DNA of 24,016 bases from Acanthaster planci (Eukaryota; Echinodermata; Asteroidea; Valvatida; Acanthasteridae), in contig NW_019091544.1 of the NCBI RefSeq assembly GCF_001949145.1, forward strand, positions 450,016 to 474,031, written 5' to 3'. A program made the position numbers and the translations under genes. The notes beneath the pieces were generated by a model that did not search any database, was not told where the DNA came from, and saw nothing but the letters and a program-made list of their open reading frames with translations. Positions within the stretch are counted from its first letter, which is position 1, and each line of letters starts with the position of its first letter. Below are positions 21,490-24,016 of this stretch, in pieces.

Positions 21490-22455
21490 GAAAAACCTTT
21501 ATATCGCGTTCTCTTAACGGATTTTACACCGAGTAATTATTCATATGTCGAAAAGTTAAAAATGGGTATGTCCACGATGTTTACCGTCGCATTGGCTTTA
21601 GTAGATAATATCATCCTTAACTGAACAAAACAAAAATGGAATTGCTTGAACCATAAAATTACGTTTTGAATATAAATGTCTTCGGAATAAAGATTTTATC
21701 CGATGTTCGTTCTTTTTACACGAAATATACACAGCAAACATGGTAACTATCACTTTGTTAACACATATATACTTTGTGTCCCTTTGTTACTTTTAATAAT
21801 CTGACGAAAATAATTTCGCCTGTCGTATAGGAATCTAACCAATACACTAGGCTCAGTAGTATAAACACTTGTATAATTGTCGGCATACAGTACATTCAAC
21901 AGACCTTGTTTATAGCGTTTAGGTGATGCTTTACATTTTTTTTTAATTTCACGCAAATCGTTTGAAGAGCAAATACTCGAGCAAGGCCGTGAATGTCTCA
22001 TCGGGTAATACCTATAATAGCCTCCGTTTAGATTTTTTTCAAGTGTCTGTAGTCCAAACTTTCGTTTTGTGAGTACAAGGATTATGAAACTGTATTAATC
22101 TCTTAAAACAGCTCCCACCCATTTACTATTCCCAAATCCTCCAATTCCAATACTATTTTACATATACCCTTGGGGTTAGGGTTAACACAACACAGCCATT
22201 TGTCCGCTGTTTGCAAATTTGATAATTATATCATAAATTTATTGTGTAATGGTGTTAAGTGCGGGAACCAATGATGACACTTTGAGACATTAACAGTCTA
22301 TTGTATTTCTTACTGTGGTTGCTGTATGTACGCATCAGGTATAACTAGGCCCGTGTGGAAACAGGCATCGAGCTATTTGTTCTCTGAGTTAAAAATTTAC
22401 AACACAGAAATGCTAAGGTTGTAAAATGATTTAGTATACTCATAACCCAACTTAC

Positions 22456-22738
22456 CTATCGTGGTAATAACAGTCATGCAAAAGAAGAAAGATCCGGTAA
22501 ATTTCCACTGCACGCCAGCTCTATGAGGAACATATTTAATCATGGTTAACCGCAAGTCATCCAAATCGCTGTCTGTGATATTGTAGTGTTCCTTTATTGT
22601 TCGGGTAATATTCTCCAACTTCAGTTTTTCTGCTTCTTCATGTTGAGACTCCAGTACGTCGAATACCGCTGCCCCAGCTAGTAGATAGAGGAAAGTTGAG
22701 ATAAGAAGGACTAATGTCCGTACGTTTTGGCGCTTCAT
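22456..22738 (-). CDS. KCNK3/KCNK9-like: TASK-type two-pore-domain K+ channel, exon 1 (residues 1-95)
   Basis: This exon encodes the start of the channel: MKRQNVRTL, the near-invariant TASK N-terminus, M1 (about 8-27), the extracellular cap (about 30-75), the P1 pore helix and the filter up to TTIG. It aligns with human TASK-1 over residues 1-98 without any gap. N53 in HYNIT matches the TASK-1 glycosylation site, and NIT at 43-45 is a second sequon. The cap has no cysteine, as in TASK but unlike TWIK. Residue 70 is Val, where TASK-1 has Lys and TASK-3 Glu; His72 is kept. I chose the ATG at 22738-22736 because it matches the family and has A at -3. An in-frame ATG 18 bases upstream (22756) is preceded directly by TGA and has a weaker context. 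Joined to exon 2 the protein is 361 residues, against 394 for TASK-1 and 374 for TASK-3. Confidence 0.95.
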
Positions 22739-22970
22739 GCTTAGGCGCACGGACATTCATATGGCTGATATTTCCAAACATGGACGGCGACTCAACACCA
22801 TCCACTCCATACACAGGAATGCCGTTGTACGATTGCACACGCCGGTTTGTTGGCTCGCCACCGGCAATACAGTTGCTTTGCGTGTTGTGTGACAAGCCAT
22901 ACGGACTCGTCGCTAGTGCTGGTCGGTTAGGCCAGAGAGCTGTGTTGACTCGTGGCGCCGCCTGGTGCAA
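22638..22970 (-). other. Overlapping upstream ORF candidate (110 codons)
   Basis: A frame beginning at the ATG at 22970 runs 110 codons, passes the K2P start codon out of frame and stops 98 bases inside exon 1. If the K2P transcript starts beyond 22970, this would be an overlapping upstream ORF able to reduce channel translation. The predicted peptide is unrecognised and the openness may only reflect GC-rich sequence. No transcription start was identified. Confidence 0.3.
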
Positions 22971-23130
22971 GCTTAGGAAAAGATGCGGGTCGGGCTAAGC
23001 CCAGCGCCGTGTATGTCGGATATAGTGAAAACGTATTGAGCTATGTATGGCCTTAGCCTTCAATAGCAAATTTTGCAATCGACGGCCGTTGCGTGTGCTA
23101 TTCTTAAGCCGTCGTAGGCTTAACTTGTAG
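22710..23130. promoter_or_regulatory. CpG-rich stretch over the K2P 5' end
   Basis: CpG dinucleotides are far denser here (roughly thirty in about 400 bases, counted by eye) than in the rest of the window. The stretch covers the start of exon 1 and the DNA upstream. This position fits a 5' UTR and promoter. No clear TATA box was seen at a suitable place. Confidence 0.45.
22714..22756 (-). other. mRNA hairpin enclosing the K2P start codon
   Basis: On the minus strand ATGTCCGT (22756-22749) pairs perfectly with ACGGACAT (22721-22714). Inside it GCGC (22748-22745) can pair with GCGC (22733-22730). The initiator ATG (22738-22736) sits in the 11-base loop. The left arm is itself the weaker in-frame upstream ATG. 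Confidence 0.55.
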
Positions 23131-23258
23131 AATTCATCTTGAGGGATTAGGCAGTAGGCTATAAATATTGAAGTAATTGCTGGAGTTGTTTTAATAATGA
23201 TGTTGATAATGATGTTGATGCAGTGGTGATAATATTGATCTGCTCTGCCCGTTCATTC

Positions 23259-23310
23259 TAATGGTGTTATTCTGATCATCTAAATAACACCATTACCTGG
23301 CAGGTAATGG
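23259..23310. repeat. Two mutually exclusive hairpins sharing one arm
   Basis: TAATGGTGTTATT (23259-23271) pairs perfectly over 13 bp with AATAACACCATTA (23283-23295). The CCATTA of that second arm also begins CCATTACCTG (23290-23299), which pairs perfectly over 10 bp with CAGGTAATGG (23301-23310). Both hairpins cannot form at once. Confidence 0.85.
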
Positions 23311-23609
23311 CATGCCGGCGATGTAAACAACCACATGATGGTGCTGGGGACGATGTACAGACCGTTTACGAAACAGATTGCAATGAATGACTTTTAGAGT
23401 CGTGGACCATAAATGTTATAAAAGGGATCGAACAGAAAAAACCACACCATATGGACAAATGTACAAAGTAAAGCAACAAACTGTAATAACGAAGCCTCTG
23501 ACATACGTAAGAATACGCTAAATATGAAGAGACATTTTTGTAGAAAACTTCACTTTCTCAACATGCTCAAAGGCAGCTTGCGGCCACTCCCATCATTCCC
23601 CATCCCTGT

Positions 23610-23625
23610 CCACAGGGTGGCGCTA
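23610..23625 (+). promoter_or_regulatory. CTCF-like motif CCACAGGGTGGCGCTA
   Basis: Compared with the CTCF core CCASYAGRKGGCRSY, the sequence matches 13 of 15 positions, including the GGTGGCGCT half that is most conserved across bilaterians. It lies about 870 bp upstream of the K2P start codon. Occupancy cannot be judged from sequence. Confidence 0.35.
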
Positions 23626-24016
23626 TTAACGGAAATAAGATTGCAGGCCGGTAAGCTTTTTTTATTTACACCGTAGCCTAGGGTTTTTCAATCTGGTAGT
23701 GCTAATTCGCGCTTGAAAAGAGACTAATGCTGACTGAACCAGTCAAAGCGAGCGCCCGAAAACACGCAAGGATGGTGCCTGCATGTACTACAACAAAAAT
23801 CTGTATTTAGTTCCGACAGTTGATACTTCAGAGGTGATAGACCGATGGATTGTGACAGTATTGGGGTGATTCCTCTTCCTCTGATAGTCAAGTTATTTCT
23901 TTGGTGTGTGTGAAAAAAGCAGAATTTTAATCACCACCGTGATAGCTGGCTTGATGAGCTAGGTTAGCCAAGCTCACGCAATGTTTTATTATTACCCCCA
24001 GAGATTGTTTCGAAAA

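Larger units (their letters stand above)
16000..22455 (-). other. K2P intron (6456 bp, phase 1, GT-AG)
   Basis: The donor reads ATAG|GTAAGT at 22456/22455 and the acceptor TTTCTTTAG|GATATGG at 16000/15999; both match consensus. Removing it restores I-G-Y-G-H without a gap. An intron in this filter glycine codon is a known shared feature of TASK-family genes. Retaining the intron would add about 17 residues and stop at about 22397, giving a protein that ends just after the first pore. Contents are a GC-rich candidate foldback element (about 16900-17480), a C/A satellite (17507-17625), several TACATGTA palindromes, a two-unit telomere-like GGGTTAGGGTTA at about 22173-22184, and otherwise AT-rich DNA. 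A 112-codon plus frame (16523-16861) and a 67-codon minus frame (20689-20892) are unrecognised. Confidence 0.93.
23131..24016. other. Upstream flank of the K2P gene
   Basis: No exon recognised. Contains an exact 12-bp tandem duplication ATAATGATGTTG (23194-23217), the paired hairpins at 23259-23310, and a CTCF-like motif at 23610-23625. The last 390 bases show nothing I recognise. Confidence 0.55.

Noticed and set aside
22173-22184. GGGTTAGGGTTA, telomere-like
   Set aside because: Only two units, too short to call an interstitial telomeric array.
1-24016. CRISPR arrays, bacterial operons, intact tRNA or rRNA genes
   Set aside because: No regularly spaced direct repeats or RNA gene structures were found. 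The tRNA-like sequence belongs to a SINE.

Overview
This window reads as AT-rich nuclear DNA from an animal, most likely a marine invertebrate. The reasons are a spliced two-pore-domain potassium channel gene with a 6.5-kb intron, a Penelope-like retroelement, a tRNA-derived SINE, long non-coding stretches with simple repeats, and no bacterial gene organisation. An echinoderm, hemichordate, mollusc or similar lineage would fit; the sequence alone does not let me choose. One ambiguous base (8471) sits between two near-identical poly-A-bearing copies, which looks like an assembly join.

Layout. 1-970 (minus) is the 5' part of a Penelope-like element (PLE) whose reverse-transcriptase frame runs off the left edge. 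985-1265 (minus) is a tRNA-derived SINE whose TTTG-rich tail abuts the PLE. 2246-2568 is a candidate solo LTR or promoter-like block carrying a strong GC hairpin. 3020-3490 is a C/T-rich, stop-poor segment I cannot identify. From 3.5 to 14.2 kb I see no gene, only palindromes, a degenerate tandem duplication (10481-10557), a purine-rich stretch (8040-8345) and the assembly-like duplication (8416-8529). A probable SINE relic lies at about 14221-14325.

The one clear host gene is on the minus strand. Exon 1 (22738-22456) and exon 2 (15999-15197) join across a GT-AG intron to give a 361-residue TASK-type (KCNK3/KCNK9-like) potassium leak channel. The intron splits the first glycine codon of the P1 selectivity filter. 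The channel keeps His98, the N53 glycosylation site, an X-gate-like VLRLLT and a penultimate serine in a basic C-terminus (KRKSI). It differs from vertebrate TASK channels in having GLG in P2, Val70, and a Cys/His cluster in the tail.

The intron (16000-22455) holds a GC-rich candidate foldback element, a C/A-rich satellite with three 20-bp units, and a cluster of TACATGTA palindromes. Upstream of exon 1 is a CpG-rich stretch with an overlapping upstream ORF, a start-codon hairpin, two mutually exclusive hairpins sharing one arm, and a CTCF-like motif. I found no convincing new biological system; the findings are local structures worth checking.
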